Assembly: GCA_029243025.1 (NCBI GenBank)
Contig: JAQWSU010000016.1
Coordinates: 1-64,000 of the forward strand
DNA from: Pirellulaceae bacterium
GTDB taxonomy: Bacteria; Planctomycetota; Planctomycetia; Pirellulales; Pirellulaceae
Reading direction: 5' to 3'
Length of the DNA: 64,000 nt
This document shows, piece by piece, positions 27,167 to 35,893 of this stretch. Made by a program: the position numbers and the translations under genes. Every line of letters begins with the position of its first letter. The stretch's first letter is position 1. The notes under the pieces were generated by a model. That model was given only the letters and a program-made list of their open reading frames with translations. It was not told where the DNA came from and made no database searches.

Positions 27167-28428
27167 GCCATGACTCCGTTACACGTAAATTCAAACAGAT
27201 CAAAATTCCGAGGATCACCGGCAAGTTTCGTCGCGTACTCATCGACAATCGGTTCGGAGATCAAAAACGGCACCATTTCCTCATACCGACCGCCGTGAGA
27301 TCGCAACCCTCCTTCGAGATGCGACAGATCATGATCGGCCACTGTCCGACCAATAACGACGTCGCGTGCCGACATGACGACAAGGTCGCCGATTCGATCG
27401 GCTGGCAACTCGAGTTGTTCCGCCGCCACTTCTCGGCTGTAGACTTCCGTGATTCCCGGTAACGCGAGAATCCAAGCAGCCACTTGATCCGTTTTCACTG
27501 CATCCGAAAGGTGCACCGTGACAAATGAACCCAAGGCACCATGATGGACCACATAGGGATCCGTAATTGGACAAATAACTTGCTGCCCAGCACCAAACTG
27601 TTTCGTGAGCAAACTCTCGAGGTAGATCACGTTGGGTCGACCGTCGGCGTCATTTTTGGCATTCATCCCATGATCCGCCGTGATCCCGATGACTGCACCG
27701 AGTTCCATGAGACGACCAATCTGCTGATCCATCGCTTCGTAAAATGCCAGCGACGGCTCCGACTCCGGTGTAAATTTGTGCTGCATGAAATCGGTCAACG
27801 AAAGATAAAGGAAATCAGCCAGCTTGTGCTCGAGCAAAGCGACGCCCGCCTGCAACACATAGACGCTCGCGTCCGCACTGTAAATTTCGGGCTTGGACAG
27901 CCCAACGAGCTGCTCTACGTTGTCGATCCCGTGCGTCTCGCCAACCGCTTCATCAGCTCGTTCAGATGAAAAAGCAATCCCTTCAAGACTCGATGACAGG
28001 ATATCACGTAGCTTTTCTTTTGCAGTCACCACGCCAACCTTACGGCCAACCTTCGCAGCCTCAGCGAAAATGGTTCCACAACGCAAGTAGGATGCGGAAT
28101 TCATCATCACCTCTTCCCCCGTATCCGGATCCAGGAAAAAATTGCCGCTGATTCCCGTTTTGGATGGAGCAATCCCTGTGGCGATCGCTGCGTTATTGAC
28201 ATTGGTGAAAGAGGGTAGGGCGCCGCGAACAAAGCCTCGATATCCATCTCGGGCAATTCGAGAAACATGGGGCATTCTCCCACGAACCATCGACGCACTC
28301 AGATACTCATCAGCACATCCATCAATGCAAATACCGACAACGGGACGCGCAGGAGGTCGATAGGTGCGACCGTTGATGGAGAATTCACGCGTCGAATAGG
28401 TCGATTGAGACAACGATGTTGAAGACAT
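27163..28428 (-). CDS. phnA: Phosphonoacetate hydrolase
   Basis: Alkaline phosphatase superfamily enzyme of 421 residues that cleaves the C-P bond of phosphonoacetate to acetate and phosphate. Metal-binding and catalytic landmarks are visible: GICIDGCADEY with the first Asp (36), SFTNVNNA with the nucleophilic Thr (75), ITADHGMN with the Asp-His pair, and RSHGG near the C-terminus. The stretch TGISGNFFLDPDTGEEVMMN is typical of PhnA of this type. It is the first gene of the phosphonate series and overlaps phnY by four bases. A XylR-type regulator is divergent, about 230 bases away. This PhnA is unrelated to the E. coli protein of the same name. Confidence 0.92.
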   Translation of the reverse strand: MSSTSLSQSTYSTREFSINGRTYRPPARPVVGICIDGCADEYLSASMVRGRMPHVSRIARDGYRGFVRGALPSFTNVNNAAIATGIAPSKTGISGNFFLDPDTGEEVMMNSASYLRCGTIFAEAAKVGRKVGVVTAKEKLRDILSSSLEGIAFSSERADEAVGETHGIDNVEQLVGLSKPEIYSADASVYVLQAGVALLEHKLADFLYLSLTDFMQHKFTPESEPSLAFYEAMDQQIGRLMELGAVIGITADHGMNAKNDADGRPNVIYLESLLTKQFGAGQQVICPITDPYVVHHGALGSFVTVHLSDAVKTDQVAAWILALPGITEVYSREVAAEQLELPADRIGDLVVMSARDVVIGRTVADHDLSHLEGGLRSHGGRYEEMVPFLISEPIVDEYATKLAGDPRNFDLFEFTCNGVMA

Positions 28429-28660
28429 GGATCCTACGCAATTTGAAGAGTGGGCGAACAGAAAAAAATCACGTTATGAATATTGATCAAGCCGTCGACA
28501 ACTCAAAATCACCCGCCAGCGGTGGCGAGCACGCATATCAAATTGCCTGCCGCTTTGTACAATGGGTAAGTTGGCAATATAGTTGATCATTTGCACATCG
28601 CAGCTGCAAGCCGTCTGTGAACTGCGATTCCAGATATCCTTCACTCGCACGATTCCAACC

Positions 28661-29812
28661 GTGGACGACGAACATTACAAAGTGGCTCTGCTTGTGCAAA
28701 CGGCTAGTGACTGGAGCCGACAAGTCTTGCGTGGTGTTGCCGATTACGTTCACGAGCAAGGCAACTGGGAGTTTTTCATCGAACCTCGTGGTTTTTATGA
28801 ACAATTACAATTGCCAACGGACTGGCATGGCGACGGAGTCATCTTGCGATTGACCTACGCCGCACTGGCAAAATCCATTCGGCGACGAAAATTGCCAGCA
28901 GTCAACGTTTCCTGGCTAGGAAAACATTCTCCGTCTATTCCTAAGGTGATCTCCGACGAAGTGGCCTGTGGAAATCTGGCGGCTGAACATTTCCTGGAAC
29001 GTGGATTTCGTTGTTTCGGCTATGTGGGCCCTATCCGAGAACTTGGATATGCTGATCAGCTTGGCAAAGTATTTGTGAGTGTGGTCCGTGAGACAGGCTA
29101 CTCTTGCTCAATAACTAATCCCTTGGCAGCGCGTACAGAAAGCCAACGCCATCGACGGCGAGAGCGATTACTGCGATGGATCAGGTCACTGCAAACCCCG
29201 ATCGCCGTCTTGGTTTGGAACACTGCGATTGGACGAGAAATCACCGACATCTGCGGCGAAGTAGGCTTAAAAGTGCCCGATGATGTGGCGATCATCTGTG
29301 CGGAATATGATCCACTCATCGCCTCCTTAGCCTCCATTCCACTTTCGAATCTCGATCAGGCGCCAACTCGGGTGGGCTATGAGGCAGCCGCCCTGCTGGA
29401 TCGACTGATGCAGGGCGAATCGGCTCCGAAACAACCTATCTTGATTCCACCGATTGGCGTCGTTCAGCGTCAGTCTTCCGATACAGCGGCGGTTGACGAT
29501 GCGCTCGTCGCCGAAGCGATGTCCTTCATACGCGACAACTTTCAACAACCCATTCAAGTCGTTGATCTGGAAAAACAATTTGATGTTTCCCGCCGAATGT
29601 TAGAACATCGTTTTTCGAAATCATTGGGCTATACACCCGCCGCCGAAATCCGCCGAAATCGATTGGAGTACTGCAAGCGGATGCTGGTGGAGACTGACTG
29701 GACAATTGCCGCAATCGCGAGTCAATCAGGCTTCAATCACCCTGAAGTAATGATTCGGGCATTTCAGCGAGAATTAGGGATGTCTCCGAGCCAATATCGT
29801 CACTCACGCTAG
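28661..29812 (+). CDS. XylR-type AraC regulator with periplasmic-binding-like sensor domain
   Basis: The protein has a LacI/periplasmic-binding-like domain (KVALLVQTASDWSRQVLRGV, AEHFLERGFRCFGYVG, DDVAIICAEYDPLI) followed by an AraC-type double helix-turn-helix at the C-terminus (FDVSRRMLEHRFSKSLGYTPAAEI and IAAIASQSGFNHPEVMIRAF). This combination is annotated as XylR in many planctomycetes. I start at GTG 28661, which places the sensor domain about seven residues in and gives a normal length of 383; the frame is open back to a TTG at 28583. It is divergent from phnA, which suggests it regulates the phosphonate genes, although the family name refers to xylose. The ligand is unknown. Confidence 0.85.
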   Translation: MDDEHYKVALLVQTASDWSRQVLRGVADYVHEQGNWEFFIEPRGFYEQLQLPTDWHGDGVILRLTYAALAKSIRRRKLPAVNVSWLGKHSPSIPKVISDEVACGNLAAEHFLERGFRCFGYVGPIRELGYADQLGKVFVSVVRETGYSCSITNPLAARTESQRHRRRERLLRWIRSLQTPIAVLVWNTAIGREITDICGEVGLKVPDDVAIICAEYDPLIASLASIPLSNLDQAPTRVGYEAAALLDRLMQGESAPKQPILIPPIGVVQRQSSDTAAVDDALVAEAMSFIRDNFQQPIQVVDLEKQFDVSRRMLEHRFSKSLGYTPAAEIRRNRLEYCKRMLVETDWTIAAIASQSGFNHPEVMIRAFQRELGMSPSQYRHSR

Positions 29813-30091
29813 GGTTCGCTGACTCGCCTTTCGTGCAAACCACCCCCTTCACGTGCATATCATCAATTCCTTTGCGTATTTCCTCATTGCCGAAAGTGTC
29901 GTTCTGGTACATGATAGTGACCTGGAGCAGAATACGCGTATCCGGGCCTTCGGAAGCTCGGAGCGTCGAAATATCGAGGCACAGAGATGTGCTTCTCGGT
30001 GGCTTAGCGCCTAGCTCATCTCGCCTTAATAAAAGATGTGTAAGCTACCCCCGAGAAGTTTGACTTCACTATATTTCTGTTTGTCGATTGG

Positions 30092-31171
30092 ATGACACTA
30101 ATGCGTAAGATGGAGATGACCGGTCATCAGCACCTCGATTTTCGACGCTGTCAAAAGCGAGCTTTCACACTCATCGAACTCCTGGTCGTAATCGCGATCA
30201 TCGGAATCCTGGTCACCTTACTGCTACCGGCGGTAAACGCTGCGCGCGAAGCCGCGCGAAGAACGCAATGCATCAATAATCTGAAGCAAATTGGTCTCGC
30301 TTGCCTGACCTACGAGAGCACAAGAAGCACACTGCCTCCAGGAGTGATTCTCGCTGAGGGCAGCATGTGGTCAGGCTACATTTTACCGTTCATGGAAGAT
30401 GAGAATCTCAAGAACTTGATGACAATCGGGGAGGACGCGGGCGGAAATTTCCAATGGGCCCATCCCGGGCCCTATCGACGTCCCCTGAAGAATAAGACCT
30501 ATCGCAACATCATTGCGGTGGAAACCGTAATCCCCAGCTACCGCTGTCCATCGGTGCCGATGCCGGAACATCAATATGATATTTCATCGGACAATTGGCA
30601 TGTGATGGAGCGAGCGCCCGGTTCCTATTTAGGTTGTGCATCGGGAATCGTCGTCGACCAGAACCGACCGCGTGGTATGGAAGAGCTCGACGGTGTAATG
30701 TTTGGTCATAATAAAGACAAAAGACTGAAGCCGGTTCGCCTTAAAAAAATCCTCGACGGCCAGTCCAAAACGATCCTCGTCGGCGAAGCTTTTCATGACG
30801 CTGAAGCACAGCGAAAAATCGGGCGTACCCGTGAGGCCGCCCGAGGTGACCACAAAGATCATTGGTATATCGGCGGCGATGATCCGGACGTCTACAACGA
30901 CTCTTCTGAGTGTCTCGGCTCGACAGGAGTCCGTCCAAATCTGCACATCATCAATCGGTGCGGTGACGGCGCCTCGAACGCAGAGTGCCAAGCTCTACAG
31001 ATCAGTTTTTCAAGTGCACATCGGGGCATCGTCAACGTCGTTCTCTGCGATGGCTCCGTACAACGAGTCGAAGAAGAAATTGATTCCGAGGTCTGGAGCG
31101 AGATGGGAACCATTTCCAAGGCAGCCGCCAACCAAACTCGCAAAAAAATCGGCGGTCGCAGAAGAGGCTAA
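30092..31171 (+). CDS. DUF1559 protein with type IV pilin-like N-terminus
   Basis: Protein of 359 residues of the DUF1559 family, hugely expanded in planctomycetes. The N-terminus has the prepilin cleavage and methylation motif RAFTLIELLVVIAIIGILVT, then LLPAVNAAREAARRTQCINN, the standard opening. The C-terminal H-x9-DG signature is in SSAHRGIVNVVLCDGSVQRV. In between, the GDHKDHWYIGGDD stretch is typical. Members are processed by prepilin peptidase and are thought to be type II secretion-like pseudopilins or surface fibres; function is unknown. Start choice is uncertain because three in-frame ATG lie within the first 22 bases. A TPR lipoprotein gene follows after 12 bases, a common planctomycete pairing. 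Confidence 0.93.
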   Translation: MTLMRKMEMTGHQHLDFRRCQKRAFTLIELLVVIAIIGILVTLLLPAVNAAREAARRTQCINNLKQIGLACLTYESTRSTLPPGVILAEGSMWSGYILPFMEDENLKNLMTIGEDAGGNFQWAHPGPYRRPLKNKTYRNIIAVETVIPSYRCPSVPMPEHQYDISSDNWHVMERAPGSYLGCASGIVVDQNRPRGMEELDGVMFGHNKDKRLKPVRLKKILDGQSKTILVGEAFHDAEAQRKIGRTREAARGDHKDHWYIGGDDPDVYNDSSECLGSTGVRPNLHIINRCGDGASNAECQALQISFSSAHRGIVNVVLCDGSVQRVEEEIDSEVWSEMGTISKAAANQTRKKIGGRRRG

Positions 31172-31183
31172 CATTCAAAATCC

Positions 31184-31576
31184 ATGCAGAACAAATTGAG
31201 ACAAACATCCGCCGCGTTCGTGGCTGCTCTTCTGATCGCCACGCTAACAGGCTGCGGTCAAAAAGACGATCCCGTCGGCGCCGATGTTGAACATTTCCTC
31301 GCTGCTCAAGAAGCATTGGAACGAGGAGACAAAGACACCGCCATGACAGAGCTAAATGCTTCGATTGAACTACGACCGGATGGCTGGGCCTATTACCATC
31401 GAGCCAAGCTCCACGCCGTAGCGGGTCAAGACGAGCTGGCAACTGCCGACTGTAAAGCTGGCATGCAACTGGACCCAGATCATCCGGAGCTCAAATGGCT
31501 GTTATCAGAAATCAAGAAAAAGCCCGACCGCAGATTTCAAGGTCGCAATGCGGAAGCTCCGGCTGCGAACAAATAA
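31184..31576 (+). CDS. Small TPR-like lipoprotein
   Basis: Protein of 130 residues. The N-terminus has a lipoprotein signal with the lipobox LTGC (Cys at about residue 24) after AAFVAALLIAT. The mature part consists of helical pairs such as AQEALERGDKDTAMTELNAS and AYYHRAKLHAVAGQDELATA, with the W-x-YY-RA spacing of tetratricopeptide repeats; about two repeats fit. It follows the DUF1559 gene after 12 bases, so the two are probably one transcript. A role in assembling or anchoring the pseudopilin is an inference. The C-terminus is charged. Confidence 0.75.
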   Translation: MQNKLRQTSAAFVAALLIATLTGCGQKDDPVGADVEHFLAAQEALERGDKDTAMTELNASIELRPDGWAYYHRAKLHAVAGQDELATADCKAGMQLDPDHPELKWLLSEIKKKPDRRFQGRNAEAPAANK

Positions 31577-31771
31577 AAGCGAACGGTCAGCAAAAGCTGA
31601 CGCTGATGAGACGAAACGTGAAGAAAAGGAGCGGTGAAAAAGCAGGAAGGCCAAGAGAGTGATCAACAAAAGTTGAGCAGCAAGGAGAGAGCCACAGTAT
31701 TTTCCAGCCAAATAACAGCTGGACTTTGAGACGAGCAACTGGCAGACCGTTTTCAAGAAGGAATGACTTCG

Positions 31772-33628
31772 ATGACTTGCAGATTTCAACAGCACCTATT
31801 TCGATTAGCGATCACGTTATCGCTGGGCTGTGCCTTCGTTTCCTCAACGATGGCACAAACAATCCTCTACACCGAGGACTTTGAGTCGATTGACCTGGGG
31901 CCGAATGTCGACGAAGGCCTCATTGACGATGATGCACGCGAGGAGGTTTGGTCACAAACGGGTCCCGACGGTTGGGTTGTAGATCGCAGCGGTGTACCAG
32001 GCTTCGGCACCGACGCTGACGGTGTGGTTGAATTCGCCGGCTGGACATTCATGGATCCCATCTGGTGGGCAGAGACAGCGGGCGACCAGGAACGCAGCAA
32101 CTTTGCTCTCGAGGCAGGCTTTGTAACGGCCGTCGCCGACGGTGATGAATGGGACGACGCTTTCCGCGCACCGGGTGAAATGAACACATTTCTCTCAACC
32201 CCATCGATTCCCGTAGGCGGCCCCAACGAGGCTTTTGAGTTCCTCACGAGTTGGCGTCCTGACGGGACGCAAACTGCCACCGTCACAGCGTCTTACGATG
32301 GCGGCGATCCCGTGGAATTATTGCGTTGGGAATCCGAAGGTGCCAGCGAGTTTTTCCAGGAAGATCTCAATCCTGAACCAATCTCGATCGTCCCGGACGT
32401 ACCGGCTGGCGCCGAAAACGTCGTCTTTAGCTTCGGTTACACTCGAGCTCAAAACCATTGGTGGTGGGCCGTCGATGACATCTCTTACGGCAATTTTTCC
32501 GAAGATTTTGAAGATCTGATTCTCGGTCCCAACATCGAAGAAGGCCGAGCTGTTCCGGCTGAAAACGTCTGGTCGAAAGACGGTCCCGAAGGATGGAACA
32601 TCGAGGACGAAGTCCCCGGACAAGACGAAGACAATGACTTCAACGGCGTCACGGAATGGATCGGCTGGAGTTTTGCCGACAAAAACTGGTGGATTGGTGC
32701 TGCAGGGGATCAACGTCGATCAGAATTCACCAACGCCGAGGGAACCGTTGCAGTGGCCGACCCGGACGAGTGGGACGACGCAGAACATCCCGATTCGGCA
32801 ACCGAAGGTTGGTACAACACGTTCATGGAAACGGGTGAAATCTCGCTGGAAGGTGTCGAAGCAGGTACCGTTAAACTGAAATTCGATTCTAGCTGGCGTC
32901 CCGAATTCGACGACGACTATCAACAAACCGGAAGCCTTTCCGTCAAGTTCGACGACGGCCCCTCGCAGGAACTGTTCCTTTGGGAATCCGATCCCGCAAG
33001 CGATGACTTTAAAGATGACAACTCCACCAATGAAACAATCGAAGTCGATATCGACAATCCCGAGGGCGCATCGAAAATGACGCTGACCTTCGGTTTATTC
33101 GATGCCGGAAACGATTGGTGGTGGGCCATCGACAACATCGAAGTCAGCGCTGCAGGCGGCGGTGGAATCACCGGCGACTACAACGGCAACGGCCTGCTTG
33201 ATGCCGGCGACTTAGACCTACAGGCATCCGAAGGTATTGCCAACAACGACCTCAGTTACGATCTCAACAATGACGGTGTAGTCAACACGGCAGATCGTTC
33301 GGTCTGGGTCAATGACGTGAAGAACACCTGGATGGGTGACGCTAACCTCAACGGTCAGTTTGACAGCGCTGACTTGGTCACCGTATTCTCAGCAGCAAAA
33401 TATGAAACTCTCGAAGCGGCAACTTGGAACCAAGGCGATTGGAATGGCGATGGCCAATTCGATTCGGGTGACTTGGTCGAAGCCTTCAGCAATGCAGGCT
33501 ACAACGCCGGCGAACAGCCTGGCGGTCCAAATCCGGCAACGGCTGCCGTGCCCGAACCCGCATCGATCATGACACTGCTGATCGGTATGCTCGGTATCGG
33601 ACTGGCGCGTCGCCGTCGGGGAACGTAA
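31772..33628 (+). CDS. PEP-CTERM protein with duplicated jelly-roll-like domain and dockerin-like loops
   Basis: Large secreted protein of about 618 residues. I use the ATG at 31772, which sits eight to nine bases after AAGAAGGA; an in-frame ATG at 31763 is too close to that site but possible. After a signal peptide, two related domains follow: the first starts LYTEDFESIDLGPNVDEG, the second SEDFEDLILGPNIEEG, both with a W-x-Q/K-x-GP-x-GW core and WWxxAGDQxRS. Then come calcium loops (GDYNGNGLLDAGDL, DLNNDGVVNTADR, GDANLNGQFDSADL, GDWNGDGQFDSGDL) and a PEP-CTERM anchor (VPEPAS, hydrophobic MTLLIGMLGIGLA, RRRR). No catalytic residues were recognised. A terminator follows. Confidence 0.9.
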   Translation: MTCRFQQHLFRLAITLSLGCAFVSSTMAQTILYTEDFESIDLGPNVDEGLIDDDAREEVWSQTGPDGWVVDRSGVPGFGTDADGVVEFAGWTFMDPIWWAETAGDQERSNFALEAGFVTAVADGDEWDDAFRAPGEMNTFLSTPSIPVGGPNEAFEFLTSWRPDGTQTATVTASYDGGDPVELLRWESEGASEFFQEDLNPEPISIVPDVPAGAENVVFSFGYTRAQNHWWWAVDDISYGNFSEDFEDLILGPNIEEGRAVPAENVWSKDGPEGWNIEDEVPGQDEDNDFNGVTEWIGWSFADKNWWIGAAGDQRRSEFTNAEGTVAVADPDEWDDAEHPDSATEGWYNTFMETGEISLEGVEAGTVKLKFDSSWRPEFDDDYQQTGSLSVKFDDGPSQELFLWESDPASDDFKDDNSTNETIEVDIDNPEGASKMTLTFGLFDAGNDWWWAIDNIEVSAAGGGGITGDYNGNGLLDAGDLDLQASEGIANNDLSYDLNNDGVVNTADRSVWVNDVKNTWMGDANLNGQFDSADLVTVFSAAKYETLEAATWNQGDWNGDGQFDSGDLVEAFSNAGYNAGEQPGGPNPATAAVPEPASIMTLLIGMLGIGLARRRRGT

Positions 33629-33678
33629 GCTGCAGTTCGCTTAGCTCGATCCCATACGAGCCCCAGAAACGTCAACTC

Positions 33679-33719
33679 AAAAGCCTGGTCGCTTGCACGG
33701 CAACCAGGCTTTTCTTTTC
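33679..33719 (+). terminator. Rho-independent terminator after the PEP-CTERM gene
   Basis: AAAAGCCTGGT and ACCAGGCTTTT form an 11-base stem with a 13-base loop, followed by TTTTCTTTTC-like T-rich sequence. It lies 50 bases after the stop codon. Confidence 0.75.
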
Positions 33720-33883
33720 GACCCATGCTGTCTGAAAGGCGGCCCCCCCTCACCAGCCAGCGATCACGATCGTTGGTACTCCCCACTCTACCGACGCATC
33801 GGCCGTGCTGATCAACTCAGCAACGTCACTCGGGGCGCTCGCCACGCGTGGAGAAGAAGAACAACCGGCAACAGCGTGCAATC

Positions 33884-33943
33884 TCTCACTTGGTCACCGC
33901 TCACTTGGTCACCGCTCACTTAGTCACCGCTCACTTAGTCACA
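33884..33943. repeat. Four tandem copies of a 15-base unit at the sulfatase stop
   Basis: The unit GCTCACTTGGTCACC occurs four times without gaps (33884-33898, 33899-33913, 33914-33928, 33929-33943); the first copy differs at its first base, copies three and four have TTAGT for TTGGT and the last ends in A. Read on the reverse strand, the last copy supplies the Val-Thr-Lys-stop end of the sulfatase, so extra copies lie just past its stop. Confidence 0.9.
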
Positions 33944-35493
33944 GGGGCCATTGGCGCGTAGAAATGCGGTGGAAAAATAGCTTCGCTCGACCGCTCAGGA
34001 TTCCGATGATAGAACTGTCGTCCACGGTCCGGAAGTAACGGCATGTTCTCGCCCGAAGACTTGGCCAGCAACTCAAACAACTGCGACTTTAGCTTCGTGG
34101 CAAGTTCTTGATGATTTTGATCACGGATCAAATTACGGCGTTCGTCAGGATCATTTTTCAAATCATAAAGTTCATCCGTATCCCAAACGCCATGGTATCG
34201 TATGTACTTGTAACGTTGTCCGATCACGGCGTGAACGGTAGGTGTTTGCGGATAATTCCACTCCCAGAAATATTCATAAAGCAGAGCGTCTCGCCAAGGC
34301 ATTGGTTTTCCTTCCAGCAGCGGATAGAAACTTTTTCCGTCCATCGCATTCGGCGTCACTCGCCCAGCAACCTCAAGCAGTGTAGGTGCGATATCAATAT
34401 TCGCAACGACTTGCTCAATCACCAATCCTGGCTCGATTAGATCAGGACAATGCACCAGCAACGGCACGCGGATGGAAGATTCGTAGGCAGTACGCTTGTC
34501 AATTAAGCCATGCTCGCCGAATGCGAATCCATTGTCCCCCATGTAAATGACGATCGTCGAATCCAATTGCCCCTTGGCCTGAAGATGGTCGAGGATGCGG
34601 CCCACGTTGTCATCAACAGCCAACAGTGACTCACAGTAACGCTTGTAATACGCCTCCACATCGAATTCAGGCAGGTTATAGCCGTATTCGGTTCCGTGTC
34701 GACTATTACGTTGATTAATCGCCCAACGGGGTTTTCCACGTCGATTCTCAGGAGTATCTGCAAAGGTAACCGGTGGTTTCCATGGTTGATCTTGATAGCG
34801 ACCACGATGACGATCATGGGGCACAAAATCCGAATGGACCGCCTTGTGCGACACATACAGAAAAAACGGCTGATCGCTATTTCTTTTCTTGAGCCAGTCG
34901 AGCGCATAATCGGTTAATTCGTCAGTGATATAACCTTTCTGAGGGACACGTTTTCCATTGACATTAAATCCATCGTACCGAGTCTGCGGGACAACCCGAG
35001 TGGTACCATGACCATCCGGCCAGTAGGTCCCTTGCCCCTTGAAAGCCACCCAGTGATCAAATCCAGGACGCGGCGAGTCATCATCTCCCCCCATGTGCCA
35101 TTTACCAATGAAAGCCGTTTCATACCCAGCTCGTTGAAGGTACTGAGGAAAAAACATATTGTCGGGAGAGACAGGATGATAGTTATCAGTAACTCGATGG
35201 TTGTGGGTATATTGGCCCGTCAAAATCGAGGCACGACTAGGTGAGCACAAAGAAGTTGTAACAAAAGCATTCTTCAGGAATGCACCACCGCTCGCCATTC
35301 GATCCAAATGCGGAGTTTCCAAGAAGGGATGTCCGATAAAACCCAACGCTTCGCGACGATGATCATCACACAAAATAAAAATAACATTACGTTGAGAATG
35401 CTGATGGTCAGTCAACAAATCAAGCGCTGCGTTCTCATCAGCAAAAACATTCACTGCCACTAACAGCAAGATCACCGCCACTCCTGATCGCAT
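33931..35493 (-). CDS. Secreted type I sulfatase
   Basis: Arylsulfatase-fold enzyme with the formylglycine motif CSPSRASILTGQ (Cys at about residue 83 from the chosen start). Metal ligands include CDDHRR near the N-terminus (family form DDxR) and GDNGFAFGEHG. The N-terminus from the ATG at 35493 is a signal peptide (RSGVAVILLLVAVNVFA); the six-residue extension to a TTG was rejected because GGAGG sits just in front of the ATG. About 520 residues, normal for the S1 family. The C-terminal region (LYEYFWEWNYP, LYDLKNDPDERRNL) fits enzymes that remove sulfate from polysaccharide or glycosaminoglycan. The target is not readable. It is convergent with the PEP-CTERM gene. Confidence 0.92.
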   Translation of the reverse strand: MRSGVAVILLLVAVNVFADENAALDLLTDHQHSQRNVIFILCDDHRREALGFIGHPFLETPHLDRMASGGAFLKNAFVTTSLCSPSRASILTGQYTHNHRVTDNYHPVSPDNMFFPQYLQRAGYETAFIGKWHMGGDDDSPRPGFDHWVAFKGQGTYWPDGHGTTRVVPQTRYDGFNVNGKRVPQKGYITDELTDYALDWLKKRNSDQPFFLYVSHKAVHSDFVPHDRHRGRYQDQPWKPPVTFADTPENRRGKPRWAINQRNSRHGTEYGYNLPEFDVEAYYKRYCESLLAVDDNVGRILDHLQAKGQLDSTIVIYMGDNGFAFGEHGLIDKRTAYESSIRVPLLVHCPDLIEPGLVIEQVVANIDIAPTLLEVAGRVTPNAMDGKSFYPLLEGKPMPWRDALLYEYFWEWNYPQTPTVHAVIGQRYKYIRYHGVWDTDELYDLKNDPDERRNLIRDQNHQELATKLKSQLFELLAKSSGENMPLLPDRGRQFYHRNPERSSEAIFPPHFYAPMAPVTK

Positions 35494-35893
35494 CACCTCG
35501 GCCTCCAACAAGCGTCCTAAATTGGTTCCAGAAGACTTATCGGAATATATCAGGATGCCTCGAAGGCGTTGTGATCAAATTGGTTGAATTCAGCAAATCA
35601 GAAAAATCAATTTCCACGTTCAAGCCGGACGACTCCCGACCGCGAGACACAGGAAGTTGCATTGACAAGTCGTTATCTCACAGCGATTTCCGGCAAACAA
35701 TCGTCCAATTGATCGGTCATGCTCGTATAAAACGACAACCCTTCCGGACAAAGATTTCCCTCAAAAAATCAGGCTTCCTTGTGAACCGCGATCCGAACGA
35801 TTCCAATAGACCAGCTCGTTGCGATAATTTCGCTTGAGCCGCCCGGCGACATGACTGACGTAATACAAGGATTGGGTAGCTGGCAGCAAAAGC
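35494..35893. other. Divergent intergenic region, nothing recognised
   Basis: Four hundred bases between the reverse-strand sulfatase and the forward amidase. A frame of 88 codons (35571-35837) has no domain and unlikely composition. It would hold both promoters, but no clear -35/-10 pair was found. Confidence 0.35.
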
